In this document: positions 11,201 through 20,700 of the stretch, piece after piece | How positions within the stretch are numbered: position 1 is the stretch's first letter | Layout: every line of letters begins with the position of its first letter | NCBI GenBank assembly: GCA_012932295.1 | Contig: JAAONU010000008.1 | Span: 37,128,949 to 37,192,948 of the forward strand | Reading direction: 5' to 3' | Source: Cyclina sinensis | Taxonomy: Eukaryota > Mollusca > Bivalvia > Venerida > Veneridae | Length of the DNA: 64,000 nt | The notes under the pieces: model-generated | What the model was told of the DNA's origin: nothing | Seen by the model: the letters and a program-made list of their open reading frames with translations, nothing else | Database searches by the model: none | Position numbers and translations under genes: made by a program

Positions 11201-14200
11201 CGTCTTTTAAAGTTCAAAGGTCCTGTGAGAATCTGTTCTTAATTGTTATCGGAAACTGTTTTTGAAGTGTTGGCCGCTGCGAGCTGGCCTTTGACTTCCC
11301 CCCCGCGGGTCATGGAATGATACCCTTCATATTCTAATGCTCTAACCAAAAGCCGATCACACCTTATTAAGTGTGAAAATCATGGGTGTAATTTTTAAGC
11401 CATTGATCATAAACTAATTTTAAAGTCCTAAAACTTTTGAACTTGACCATTGACCCTGTCAGCCCCCAAACAAGAGTTCATTTATTTGCCACGCACAACC
11501 GTCTTGTAAAATTTGAAGGTGAAGAGTGCAGTTGTACTTGATTTATCATTTGAAAACGTTTTTGTTTTCAAAATGTCAGCATCCTTGACCTTGACATTTA
11601 ACAATGTGTGCCCAAAAGCAATAGTGTTCATCTACTTGTCATGCCCAACCTTCCAAATCGCAAGTCTAGGTGCCAATGTGTTCTAATCTTACTGATCACA
11701 AATAAAGACCGACCGACATCTGCAAAACAATATACAGTGTACGAATGGTTGCGTAATGATTCTGACAATGGCACGTCACTGTTCAAGGAGAGAGGCTACA
11801 AATTACATTTTTCAACACATATGAACCTTTAAACGCCCACGATAGCTTGTCGTTTCGAAGTAAGCAAAGGTCAATTAAAGCACTCGTGTGTACCAACACG
11901 TCACCAAAAACAAAGCAACCAGAATATGCATTTTTTTGATTTAGATGCCTTCAGAATGCAGAATTACCAAAATGTATACCATTGACAACATCTGTTGATT
12001 ACTGTTCATAAGAATAGTAGTCCGCGCTCGACTATTTTTATTATATTTAAACGTACTTATAAACACTAACTTATGACATAGGCAATAGTTTAAGAAGGTT
12101 AGTTGTGGTTTAAGTTTTACTTTTAGCATTTGCCGGAAGTTAATGGCTGATTAAAAGACGAATCCTTTCGTCAAAAAATCGTATTGTACTATGAGCAAAT
12201 AATTCTCTTCTATTACTGAACATTAACTTTTATACCTTAATAAGCAAACTACTTTAAAATTCTAACCCTTTTCTTCTCCAAAAGGAATTCCTTCTTCTTC
12301 CATTTGCTTCAATCCTTCTCTGAACTTTACCATTGTTTCTAAAACATAAATGAAACTATAGATTTTTTTCGACTCATGCCTTACAACACTGCTGTAAATT
12401 GCCTTTATGTTTCATCAGATGTATATGGTATCAATTTAAGCAAACCTGGGGACATTTTGTGCAATTACAACCAGTTATTTTCGTGCTCTAATGCAAAAAG
12501 ACAATTTTTAATCGACATGGTGAGCGGTAGTTAAATTGGGAATACACATTTGCATGAAATGTTAGGTACGGGTTCGATTAGACCGCAACCGGAAAAATAT
12601 ACTTGACTTGCCTTTTAAGATTTATCAGAAAAAAAACAACGTAAATACTAGTTCAAGGATTTACCATTTTCCCCCAGAGAAAATCCTTCAACATTAACTA
12701 ATAAACAGCTAAGCAATAGTTTTACCTTTATAGATACTAGAAAAACGTTTCAAAGACTCTCCATGAGTGCTTAGTTCCTCCAAGCATTTATCAGACTCTT
12801 CCGTCTCATGTTTTTTGTAATACTTCTTTATAAGAGCTTTTATCTCATTTTGCTTTTCTTCCGAAAATCCTCTTGAAAGTGTCTGTATATTTAATATAAG
12901 ATCAGTCCATATTTGCATCAAAGTTTCGGTCGAGGAAAATGCTGAATGTGCGTAGTTATTTCTTGCTTCCCTCAACTGGCAAATTGCATCATTTTCATCT
13001 GTGTTTAAATCACTCTCAAACAAGCACAGAAGCACGGTTGCAAGACAAGAAATATCTATTGTAGCTGGCTCAAAATGTTTATCTATGTCCTCGGGGAACA
13101 GGAGATGTTCTGACTCAGCACAAACAGGGTCTGCAAGTAGACGTTCTTTATTCTGTTCAAGCAAGCGCTTTATATTATGCCCGTGTTTCTCAGATTCTCT
13201 ATTCCATATTCCAAGCAAAACCAACCGACCGCAGTTGACTAGAAGCGTAGTGTTTCGACAATATTGTTGAGGAATCTCTTGGTAAAATTCATATAATGCT
13301 AAAAACATAGTAAAAGAAATGTAAATATTTTGAACGTTCCACATCTACAAAAGAGATTGGTCCTAAAACGTGAAAAACAATGTCATGGATTTTATTTCTT
13401 ATATGAGTTAGTGACCTTGATGTTAATCCAATGTGACCGAGTTTGCAACATTAAAAATTTTCAGGACGAATTCAAAACAGCTGCATGAAGATTGGATAAA
13501 GCTTTGGATTAAAAAAAAATATGATAAAGTTTCAAACTTCCAAAAACGCAATGAGGACAGATATTCTGACCAAGTTTCATGATGATTGTCACTAAAATGT
13601 GACTTCTAGATAGTTAATTAAAATTTCTATTGATTTTGACCCTAGAGTACTTTGTTTCAATCTCGACCGAATGATCATAAGGCAAACGTTCTGAACAAGT
13701 TTCATGATAACTGGATAAAAGATGTGTCCTTCAAAATGCTCACGAGATATTCATTTGATTAGCGCTGTTGACCTAGTTTGTGAACCTACATGATCCAATA
13801 TCGAACGAGTCCAAAAGTCTATCAGGGAAATGTTCTTAGCATGATTAATAAAGCCTAGATAAAAATCTTGAGGAACGTCAAACGACGGAGAAATCTGTGC
13901 GCTGGTGAGCTTAAAATGCTTCTGGATTAGTTTGAAAGATAATTGTTTCGCTTTGGGCAGTAAATCCGGCATTTGATCTTGAATAGGTACTGCAGATACA
14001 TCTGCTTTATACAAAGATAGTTCATCTTGCAAACTAATAGTGTATCCACATCAAAAGACTTGACTTAAAGCCAACGGATTTGTTATGTGACACATTGCTC
14101 TGTGGACACTAGGCAAATGCCGATTACATTTAATGTAGCTTATCTGGAATTAACTACATATTTCAGAATAAAAAAGATACAAAAAATCAGTTTATATAAT

Positions 14201-17200
14201 TGTTCCCTACCTTGTGATCTCTTTGCTAGATCTTCAACCTACAAAATAAAACAAGTAACACAGTAATAAAAGCGCAACAACAATGGAAGGCTTACTAACA
14301 TTTATATAACAAGAGATGTTTGTGAAACACTTATCCCCCCCGGGCAGTATACATTATGGGCAGTGAACATGGAAATGAAATTTACCTTTTGAACTTAAAA
14401 TGAATAGGGGTTATCTACAGGTACTATCTGAGATGCATCAACCTATCAAGTATGACGTGTCTAAGCTAAAACTAGACCTAGATATTCATATGATAAATCT
14501 GTATACTGAATTTCATTTCGGTATGTGCAATCTCTGCAAAGAAAATGAACGGGTACGGCAAATAATTGGAATTTTTATAAGTCCAAGGGGCATAACTCTG
14601 TCAAAAATTGCTCGGTCGTATCCAAAACAGAACTTGACCTGGATATTCTTATGATAAATCTGTATACCAAATTTTATTTCAGTATGTGCAACCTCTGCGA
14701 AGAAAATAAACGGAAACTGTTGGTGGACATACAGACAGACCAACCGACAGACAGCAGTAAAGCAATATGCCCTCCCTTTCTCAAAGGGGGGTTTAGTAAT
14801 ATATACAGAAAGTAAAAGAAAAATATTGTAGTTATTCTGTAACATGTTCGTTGCCTTCGTTGTTTTAACTAGTAATGATGTTAATCATGCATGGAGTTGT
14901 TTTAAAAAATATATTCCTGACTGCATTAGATACGTTTGCACCTGTCAAATGTTTGCACATAAAGCAGCGCACAGAACCATGGATTAATCCAGAGGTGTTA
15001 CAAAAATGTATTAAGAATAGAGACAAAGCCTTCTACTTGTATAAGCATAAGAAAACTGATGAGAATTTGAATAATTTTAGACACTTGAGAAATATTGCTC
15101 AAACATGTATCTCAAATGCAAAGAGAAACTTTTTTGAAACTGTGCTTGATGAAAATAAGAATAATTCAAAATGTTTGTGGGATACCTTGAAAAGGATGGG
15201 TTTACCCTGAAAAAAAGAGCAGTCTTCTAGCAACATTGTTTAAAAGATTGATGATAATGTTTGCTTTGATAAGTTGAAGGTTGCAGAAACATTCAATTAT
15301 TTTTACACACCCATTGCCAGTAAATTGGTCGAGAAACTACCAAAATATATAGAAAAGTATGGAAGGTCTTTTGTTTTCAAATATTATTCTTCTAAAGGTG
15401 TCAGACCTGATGGTTACAGTTTTTCAATCGTAAAAGAAAGTTGTATTTTAAAAGTATTTTAAAATTTTTAGTAGGTTGACATCAAATAAAGCAACTGGGC
15501 TTGACAGTATTCCTTCTAGGTTTGTCAGAGATTCTGCTTCTTTGATTGCAAGTCCGTTGACCCACATAATAAATCTGTCAATTATTCAAGGTGTTGTGCC
15601 TAATGACATGAAGTTGGCACGGGTGGTTCCCTTCTTCAAAAAGAATGACTGAACAGATGTTGGCAATTATCGGCCAGTTTCGATTTTAAGTGTTTTATCC
15701 AAAGTTATTGAAAGGGTCATATATGGCCAAGCTGAAGGTTATCTCTCAGATGGATAAATCAAACCTAGTTTGTATGGTACTACTTGAGCTCCAAAATGCA
15801 GTTGATACCGTTGACCATTGTATTTTACATATGAAACTTGAAGCCCTTGGCCTCTCAAAGTCGGTAGGTAGGTGGTTATCCTCGTATTTATCTGATAGGC
15901 ACCAGTTAATTGATGTTATAAGTACTCATTCACATCCAGCATCAACTTCCTGCGGCGTTCCCCAAGGGTCTATCTTAGGACGCTTCTCTTTTTAATCTAT
16001 GTTAGTGACATGTCAGCTGTTGTCAAACAAAAGTTACTTCCCTATGCTGATGATTCAGCTATCTTGGTCACCGGTAGGAACATAAATGAAATAGAAACCT
16101 TGCTTAGCCTTGAACTTGAAACTGTAAGTGAGTGGCTCATATGTAATAAACTATCCTTGCATCTAGGTAAAAATGAATCTATTCTGTTTGGATCTAAGCC
16201 CAAGGTCAAATCTCAGTATGCCCTTAACGTTACTCGTAAATATCATAAGATTCAGTCTAAGGTGTCGGTCAAATATCTAGGTGCAAGCATAGACAAAAGT
16301 TTGTCCTTTGAATCCATGGCAATTTCAGTTATCAAAGAGGTTAACTCTAGGCTTAAGTGTCTTTTCAGGAAAAGGGATTTTCTGAATTTTCATACTAAGA
16401 AATTACTTGTCATGGCCATCGCTCAATTTTCATTTTTATTATGCATCGTTTTATTCATCGTGTGGTTTTATTCGATAACCCCGGCTCTCAGAAACAATTT
16501 ACAAGTTACTCAGAATAAACGTATTACATTTGTGTAGAACCTTGAACCTAGAGCTCATACTGGTAAAGAGGAGTTTTCATTTTTGAAATGGTTACCTGAG
16601 GCTAGCAGAGTTGATTTTAAATCACTGTGTCGTGTTTTTAATATTTATTCAAATTTCGCCCCTTTGTACCTAAGGGAAAATCTTGTTCCAGTCAGTCATG
16701 TACACAGTCACAACACACGGTTCTGAGTGAAATCTACAAGAAATGCTGATAATCTGGGGTGTTACTTCACAGAGAGTGGTCGTTTTTCTATCCCCAAGGT
16801 CAAAGGTTTTGGGAAACGGTCATTTGTTTATAGGGGATACTGTTTGTGGAATGAATTCCCGCAGCATATTAGGGACTACAAGTCATATATAAACTTCAAA
16901 CTCGTTGCTAAGTAACATTTTATCAATTTAATTTACTTTGGGAAAGAATCCTGGTACAAAACATATATTATAAAGCTGTACCAGGATTCTTTCCCAAAGA
17001 TGTCTATTTTTGCCAGACACCTTACAAAAATACTTTTCTGTTGGTTACCATACCGATTCCTCCTTTATTTTTAGAGAGAACGGAGAAAATTCGCTTAAGC
17101 GATTATTTCAGGAAATTTAATTTACTGACAGAATAGGATTATCTTTCCACTACTTTCCTTTCAGTTTAAAATATCTTGATGTGACTATCATAACCTATGG

Positions 17201-18059
17201 TAAGACCTCTGCTACCGGAATATACGCATCTAACGATTCGTATTTAGTGCCAGTTTAATAAAAGTTGGACCGAATAGACGATACTAGTAATTGTATTATG
17301 CTACACTTACTTAATAGTTTTTGATACATAGATAAATGTATACATTTCACAATAATTTTATATGCGTTGTAAAGATACTTTTAAGAGACTACCTACCTCC
17401 ATCTGCACTTTTTTGACTTCCTCATACCACAATTGTACTTTCTCTATAGCATTCTGAACAGCAAGGGTGTCAAGCGATTTTGTTTTATAAACTGTCAATT
17501 TGTGTTTGAGTTCTTGTTCCTTCTCGTGGCTAACGATACTTATCAGTCGCTGAAGGACATTTTCAGTCTCAGTCCATAGCTTTGTGTATAACGTGCTTGA
17601 CAACTGAGCCTTTGCTACATGCCCAACAAGGTCGTTTCTCACTCTCCTTAATCTTAGTAGGTCAGCTCCAGTTGAGTTATCATCCTTTGCCGGGGGGAAG
17701 GTTTCCCAGCCACGCTTTGGTTCTTCGATTTTATCTCTAAAGAGATTAGTTAGTAAAGTTATCAAAAGGTTGAGATCGAACTTGTCTGGGTTTGGGTTAG
17801 ATGAGTTTACTAAATTAAACTCTCGGAGTTTAAGTATCTTTCTTCTTTGCAGTTCTTTCAATTTTAATTTCACGATGGACTCAGACAGAAATTCTCCCAC
17901 ATTTTGTCTAGGTTTAAAATGGTAGAAGATCTCTAAAACCGTTTCAGTGCCAAGATCTATGACCATTGAAATCATTCTCAAATAGTGCGATGATCTTTCA
18001 CCGTTGTCTGACATGTTTGTTGTAAAACTTTTTTCCAACTACGCCTTGTGTCTATCAAC
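7983..18059 (-). CDS. Tandem-HEPN (DZIP3-like) protein gene, eight coding exons
   Basis: This is a gene model assembled by eye: exons 18014-17397, 14238-14211, 14025-13790, 13344-12726, 12338-12267, 9623-9234, 8914-8630 and 8215-7983. Every junction is GT-AG and all phases agree (0, 1, 0, 1, 1, 1, 1), giving 2,481 nt and 826 residues. Residues 10-165 and about 300-470 each resemble the HEPN domain first defined in DZIP3/hRUL138. Each has the helix with R-N-x-x..H: R126/H132 in the first, R422/H427 in the second. Residues about 525-655 form a small alpha/beta-like domain, and the last 170 residues are unrecognised. HEPN proteins with R-x4-6-H are commonly metal-independent RNases, and some are catalytically inactive interaction domains. 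A function in RNA cleavage or antiviral or self-recognition responses is inferred only. No signal peptide or membrane segment is seen. An AATAAA on the minus strand at 7729-7724 could end the transcript. The exact gene is not recognised. Confidence 0.72.
8630..8914 (-). CDS. Tandem-HEPN gene, exon 7
   Basis: The acceptor CTGTCTGTTGCAG and the donor ACCT|GTAAAG bracket 285 nt, phase 1 to 1. The peptide begins DDEKKRKEEGYIPISIACRT and continues with a serine/threonine-rich, acidic stretch (NLSNDMADAISEELNEKCTV). No domain is recognised. The long plus-strand open frame across the same bases is its antisense shadow. Confidence 0.6.
9234..9623 (-). CDS. Tandem-HEPN gene: small alpha/beta-like domain exon
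   Basis: A single exon of 390 nt encodes residues about 525-655: VVLKLHLKGSSREV, a helix, then 'ATLLSSDRGCIVLFFKCRSY', 'GLLGLLDYFEHSRFD' and 'EVSVYLTHESKQF'. This strand-helix-strand-strand-helix layout, with a 'GxxxLFF-like' strand and a closing 'V-x-V-x-L' strand, resembles small domains I associate with invertebrate HEPN, NACHT and death-domain proteins, but I cannot name the family. The acceptor is TTCTTTTGCAG and the donor TTAG|GTACGT, both strong, phase 1 to 1. Confidence 0.7.
9700..10460. repeat. Interspersed repeat in intron 6 region (family E)
   Basis: Two loose units share 'TTGA.CTTGACC.TTA', 'CCTTCA..GGTTTA' and 'GATCTTGACC'. The end is 'GGACAAAGAGACGGACGAAC', the same style of tail as other repeats here. 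It lies in the intron between the exons at 9623 and 12267. Confidence 0.5.
10651..10871. mobile_element. 221-bp foldback element with 64-bp inverted ends
   Basis: The arms 10651-10714 and 10808-10871 match over 64 bp with two mismatches. The 93-bp centre has no coding sequence. No target duplication is obvious. It lies in an intron of the tandem-HEPN gene. Confidence 0.8.
10978..11172. repeat. Duplicated segment with CRE-like motif, copy 2
   Basis: Homologous to 3458-3672; it keeps GGTGCGCGATGACGTAG and a minus-strand donor-like TTAAG|GTAATC. It lies about 110 bp right of the 64-bp-arm foldback. Confidence 0.5.
11390..11720. repeat. Interspersed repeat, 'gaccttgac' type
   Basis: Phrases such as TTGACCTTGACATTTAAC and CCCAA..TTC.AATCG recur about 130-160 bp apart. 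The plus-strand open frame from 11608 lies on this repeat and has no family resemblance. Confidence 0.4.
12267..12338 (-). CDS. Tandem-HEPN gene, small acidic exon
   Basis: A 72-nt exon, phase 1 to phase 1, reads TMVKFREGLKQMEEEGIPFG with flanking split codons. The acceptor is ATGTTTTAG. The donor is AAGG|GTTAGA, with an in-frame TAG just past it, so this could be a terminal exon in an alternative transcript. The phase matches both neighbours. Confidence 0.55.
12726..13344 (-). CDS. Tandem-HEPN gene: HEPN domain 2
   Basis: This exon encodes about 206 residues. The segments 'NCGRLVLLGIWNRESEKHG', 'LLFPEDIDKHFEPATIDISC' and 'LREARNNYAHSAFSSTETLM' follow the same order as HEPN 1 and the DZIP3-type family. 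The active-site-like pair is R422/H427 with four residues between, one fewer than in HEPN 1. A strongly charged helical tail follows (EEKQNEIKALIKKYYKKHET). The acceptor is TTTTGTAG before 13344 (phase 0); a second AG at 13300-13299 is possible but would need a phase-1 upstream exon. The donor is AAAG|GTAAAAC, phase 1. Confidence 0.78.
13360..13745. repeat. Interspersed repeat in intron between linker and HEPN 2 exons
   Basis: 'CAAGTTTCATGATAA' or close variants recur three times with 'GTGACCTTGATG' and 'TTGACCC'. It is non-coding. Confidence 0.4.
13790..14025 (-). CDS. Tandem-HEPN gene, linker exon between the two HEPN domains
   Basis: This exon encodes about 79 residues starting DELSLYKADVSAV and ending FWTRSILDH. 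It has a proline-rich start and a helical end, and I recognise no domain. The acceptor used is the AG at 14027-14026 (TTTGCAAG). The AG eight bases upstream would leave the microexon out of frame. The donor is GTAGGT (phase 0). Confidence 0.62.
14211..14238 (-). CDS. Tandem-HEPN gene, 28-nt microexon
   Basis: An acceptor TTTTATTTTGTAG and a donor GTAGGG bracket 28 nt that read VEDLAKRSQ in phase 0 and leave one base. The following exon starts in phase 1, so the microexon restores the frame between HEPN 1 and the linker exon. It lies on the far side of the intronic LINE from exon 1. Confidence 0.6.
14308..14800. repeat. Interspersed repeat with two ~180-bp units
   Basis: 'ATGATAAATCTGTATAC' with flanking sequence occurs twice (about 14490 and 14650). 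The element starts ACAAGAGATGTTTGTGAAAC and ends in a C-rich/G-rich palindrome (CCCTCCCTTTCTCAAAGGGG). It lies directly left of the LINE. Confidence 0.55.
14834..16920 (+). mobile_element. Defective non-LTR retrotransposon (Jockey/CR1-type LINE), 5'-truncated
   Basis: Translations in three frames give a LINE polyprotein in order: the post-endonuclease linker (TEPWINPEVLQKCIKNRDKA, 14875-15210), the RT fingers (NYRPVSILSVLSKVIERVIY, about 15666-15725), palm motif A region (VCMVLLELQNAVDTVDH), GVPQGSILG (about 15957), YADD (about 16039), and the thumb plus C-terminal part (to 16915). The endonuclease is missing. Stops and frameshifts break the frame, about 25-30 codons seem deleted between the fingers and motif A, and the catalytic Asp of motif A is Glu. 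It cannot move on its own. It lies in intron 1 of the tandem-HEPN gene, antisense to it. Confidence 0.88.
16936..16999. repeat. Perfect 23-bp hairpin just after the LINE
   Basis: The arms 16936-16958 and 16977-16999 are exact inverse copies containing GGGAAAGAATCCTGGTAC, with an 18-nt AT-rich loop. It sits 16 bp past the LINE reading frame, so it may be part of the LINE 3' end or a separate insertion. Confidence 0.8.
17397..18014 (-). CDS. Tandem-HEPN gene, coding exon 1: HEPN domain 1
   Basis: This exon encodes 206 residues from MSDNGERSSHYLRM. The ATG at 18014 is chosen because the frame upstream has only a TTG before a good acceptor (CATTTCAG, ending at 18060), so 18059-18015 is probably 5' UTR. 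The domain shows the DZIP3-HEPN layout: an N-terminal 'MVIDLGTETVLEIF' helix, a 'FDLNLLITLLTNLF' segment, a 'GWETFPP' turn, then 'ADLLRLRRVRNDLVGH' with R126 and H132. The donor is GTAGGT just after 17397 (phase 0). A second GT four bases further would give a stop in the next exon. Confidence 0.8.
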
Positions 18060-19084
18060 CTGAAATGTACATAAGATATTGCATGAGTCTTGTTTTAAAC
18101 TTTAAGTCAACAAGTTCATGAAAAACGTTATTAAGCTAGCCTCTAGAAAGTGACAGATCAATGATCAAGTGCTAAGGACTTGTACTCAAGGGGTATATAG
18201 TTCAATCCACTGTGTCGCGAATATCACGAAATTGATTGTGTTCAGTAGTTTGAACATAAATTTCCTCAGCTAATCGTTTTGTTAGATACTATTCCGACGG
18301 CCCACTTAACTTTTATGCTGTTCACGTTTTGTTTAAGGTTACTATAGCGCCAGAATATGGGATATAAAGGCAATGAATTTAACATTGATATCAGACAAGA
18401 TTATTTGTTTGTGATGTGATCACATCTAAATGAAAACGTAACGTTAGTATTTATTGTAAACATTGTATTAAAGTTAAAAATTAAAGATACTAACAAAACC
18501 TTTAATTGGTTAAAGTTATAATACTGGCAATAATCGTCTAAGAAGTTAAACGAAATTAAAATTCTAATAAATAAAAAACGTTATCAACATCAAATCTGTT
18601 ATTTTTCGTGGATAGCAAGATGTGCTTGAGAAACATAAGGATAAAAACATATAGATAAAATTAAGAAAATAGTTATGACCCGCCAGGTCTTAAATTGCTT
18701 TGGAAATGCCGAAGGCAATGAGACAAATATCGTTCGATAAGTCGAAGATACTTATCGGCATCAAATTGACTAGTTCCTATCAACTTAATGCTGTGTCTAG
18801 AAATAACTCAATGTAAGCGAGCTACCATTTTCCGGCTAAATACAAGTAATGCTGTAGAAGTTGCAAAAAAAGAAAGTAGGTATTTTTTACATCCGCTACA
18901 TCCACGCACTTGACGTGATAGACGTAAAAATAAACAGCAAATTTTCTTTCTAGCAAGGTTCGTACGCATATACCTTAAAAATACGTATATAACTGTCGAC
19001 AATGTTACAAGTGATGAATATGTGAAATTCAAAGCTGTTGAGTAAGAAAAAGAAAACTTCATAGCTTTTTTTGTATGATTAAAC
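18060..19084. other. Non-coding, AT-rich, upstream of the tandem-HEPN gene
   Basis: No convincing exon is seen. It should hold the promoter and the 5' UTR exon of the minus-strand gene, but I see no defined motif. A weak box-B-like AGTTCAATCC at about 18203 is not enough for a tRNA call. Confidence 0.5.
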
Positions 19085-19329
19085 ATGACAAAAGAGCCCA
19101 GGTCAGAAAACAATTGTGTTCATTGTGGTGTGTTCAATTTAGCTCACCGATTTTTCCGAAACAAAATTCCGATGCAACCCCTCAAAAAATCTTTTTTGTC
19201 TGATTTATTCCGAGAAATTCCAAACAAAATACAACGGATAAAGAAAGCATCTCAGTATGAACATGTTTTGTTAATATCGAAGAATATGATACAAATGCAA
19301 ACTGCTAAACATAAAAAAACAAAACTTTC

Positions 19330-20160
19330 AAACGGAAAAAATGTGCAATGATATCATTAGACTGGGGGTCTCAAAGGACATAGTTAACTGAAAAATTTGC
19401 TCGTGAACTTGGATCAAAGGTGTTTGGAAAACAAAGAGTTAAAATTACTGACATTTTATGTGAAAAGCCAAAGAAAGTAAAATCTAAGGATGCAAAAGTG
19501 TGTATCAAATTTATGAAGAAATCCCATAGGAAACATGATATCACAAAATATGGATCGTTTGATAAACAATGTAGATTTAGCTGATAAATCCAAAGAGTGA
19601 AGGAATTATCAACGATTTCAGTAAAACCGAGAAAATGAGGGAAGTGATGCAAATACAATGATAAAATCATGTTTAGTTAACGTATGGAATTGATATATCA
19701 AAACAGTTTCTTTAGTAGAGGTGATAAATAGTTGTGTGCCTACGAAAACTGATCTGGGAGATATCTGGAAATTAGTGTCAGTAGGTAATTTTGAAAAAAA
19801 AGATGATTACAAACTACGTATTTGCCAAAAGAAGTTTTCAGGTTACTTTGCTTTGAAAGGACGAAGACTGTGAATTGCCCGACAAAAGACACCTAGCGAT
19901 AGGTTAAAATCGACTCTGTCACGTCTGCGAACAAACCCATACCTACTGAATCAGTACATTAGGATACCTGATATTCTGCTGAATACAGGCACCATTGAAA
20001 TGTTTGACAAGTCAGATGTAGATTGAATCAAACTCTACATTCCATACCACGCGGTCAAATGGACGTCGAAACTGCGCATCGAATATGACGCGTCCGTAAA
20101 AGCCAAGTCAGCAAAAAAAGTTTTAAGGAGTGCTTGTAATGGGGTCCAGTTCTTCTAAAA
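19330..20160 (+). pseudogene. Decayed BEL/Pao LTR-retrotransposon polyprotein fragment
   Basis: About 19390-19540 reads LTEKFARELGSKVFGKQRVK, like the peptidase-adjacent (DUF1758-type) region of Pao elements. About 19725-20150 reads CVPTKTDLGDIWKL, 'DRLKSTLSRLRTNPYLLNQY', 'LYIPYHAVKW' and 'SKLRIEYDASVKAKSAKK', which is the characteristic entry to the Pao reverse transcriptase. At least three stop codons interrupt it, and the RT core is absent. No LTRs were recognised. The open frame at 19085-19351 may be more of the same element. Confidence 0.75.
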
Positions 20161-20700
20161 ATCTTGTGTGGGATGATTATATCCTGGTATTCGTAGTTCT
20201 TACGCACCTACGAAACAATCGCTTGTTACCGTTACAAAAAAGGTGACAAATGATTAATTACCTTTGCAATGGAAAATTTATTCATTTATCTATCTCTTAA
20301 CAACTTTTGTTCAATTGTTGAAAACTATCTTTGAAAAAAAATCAAAAATATGTCAAGTGGGCAATTCCAGTATGGAGGATATGAGAGTATAGAGAAACAA
20401 CGCGTTTGATTGGTTGCTATATTTCATCTCAACAAAACGAAAGTACACTTCTTTTTCACTCTGAAAATACAGTACTGCAACTTTGTAAACTGTACGTAAC
20501 ATTTTAAAAACTGAATCAATTCATTTGCAAACACAAGATTTTAAGAACGGATGAACAGTTATTACAAGATTTGCAAGATCTTCAGTGAATTGAATTTAAA
20601 CATAACCTAATATTCATTTTAGCATTACAAAATAAAATCAACAATCACATAGATGTACATTTTAAGCATAATTCACTCCTCTAGAGTGCAATGTTTACAA

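Noticed and set aside
11280..11365. tRNA-like sequence on the minus strand (GGTTAGAGCATTAG)
   Set aside because: No box B at the right distance and no cloverleaf could be drawn.
13001..13270. 89-codon plus-strand open frame
   Set aside because: Antisense to the HEPN 2 exon.
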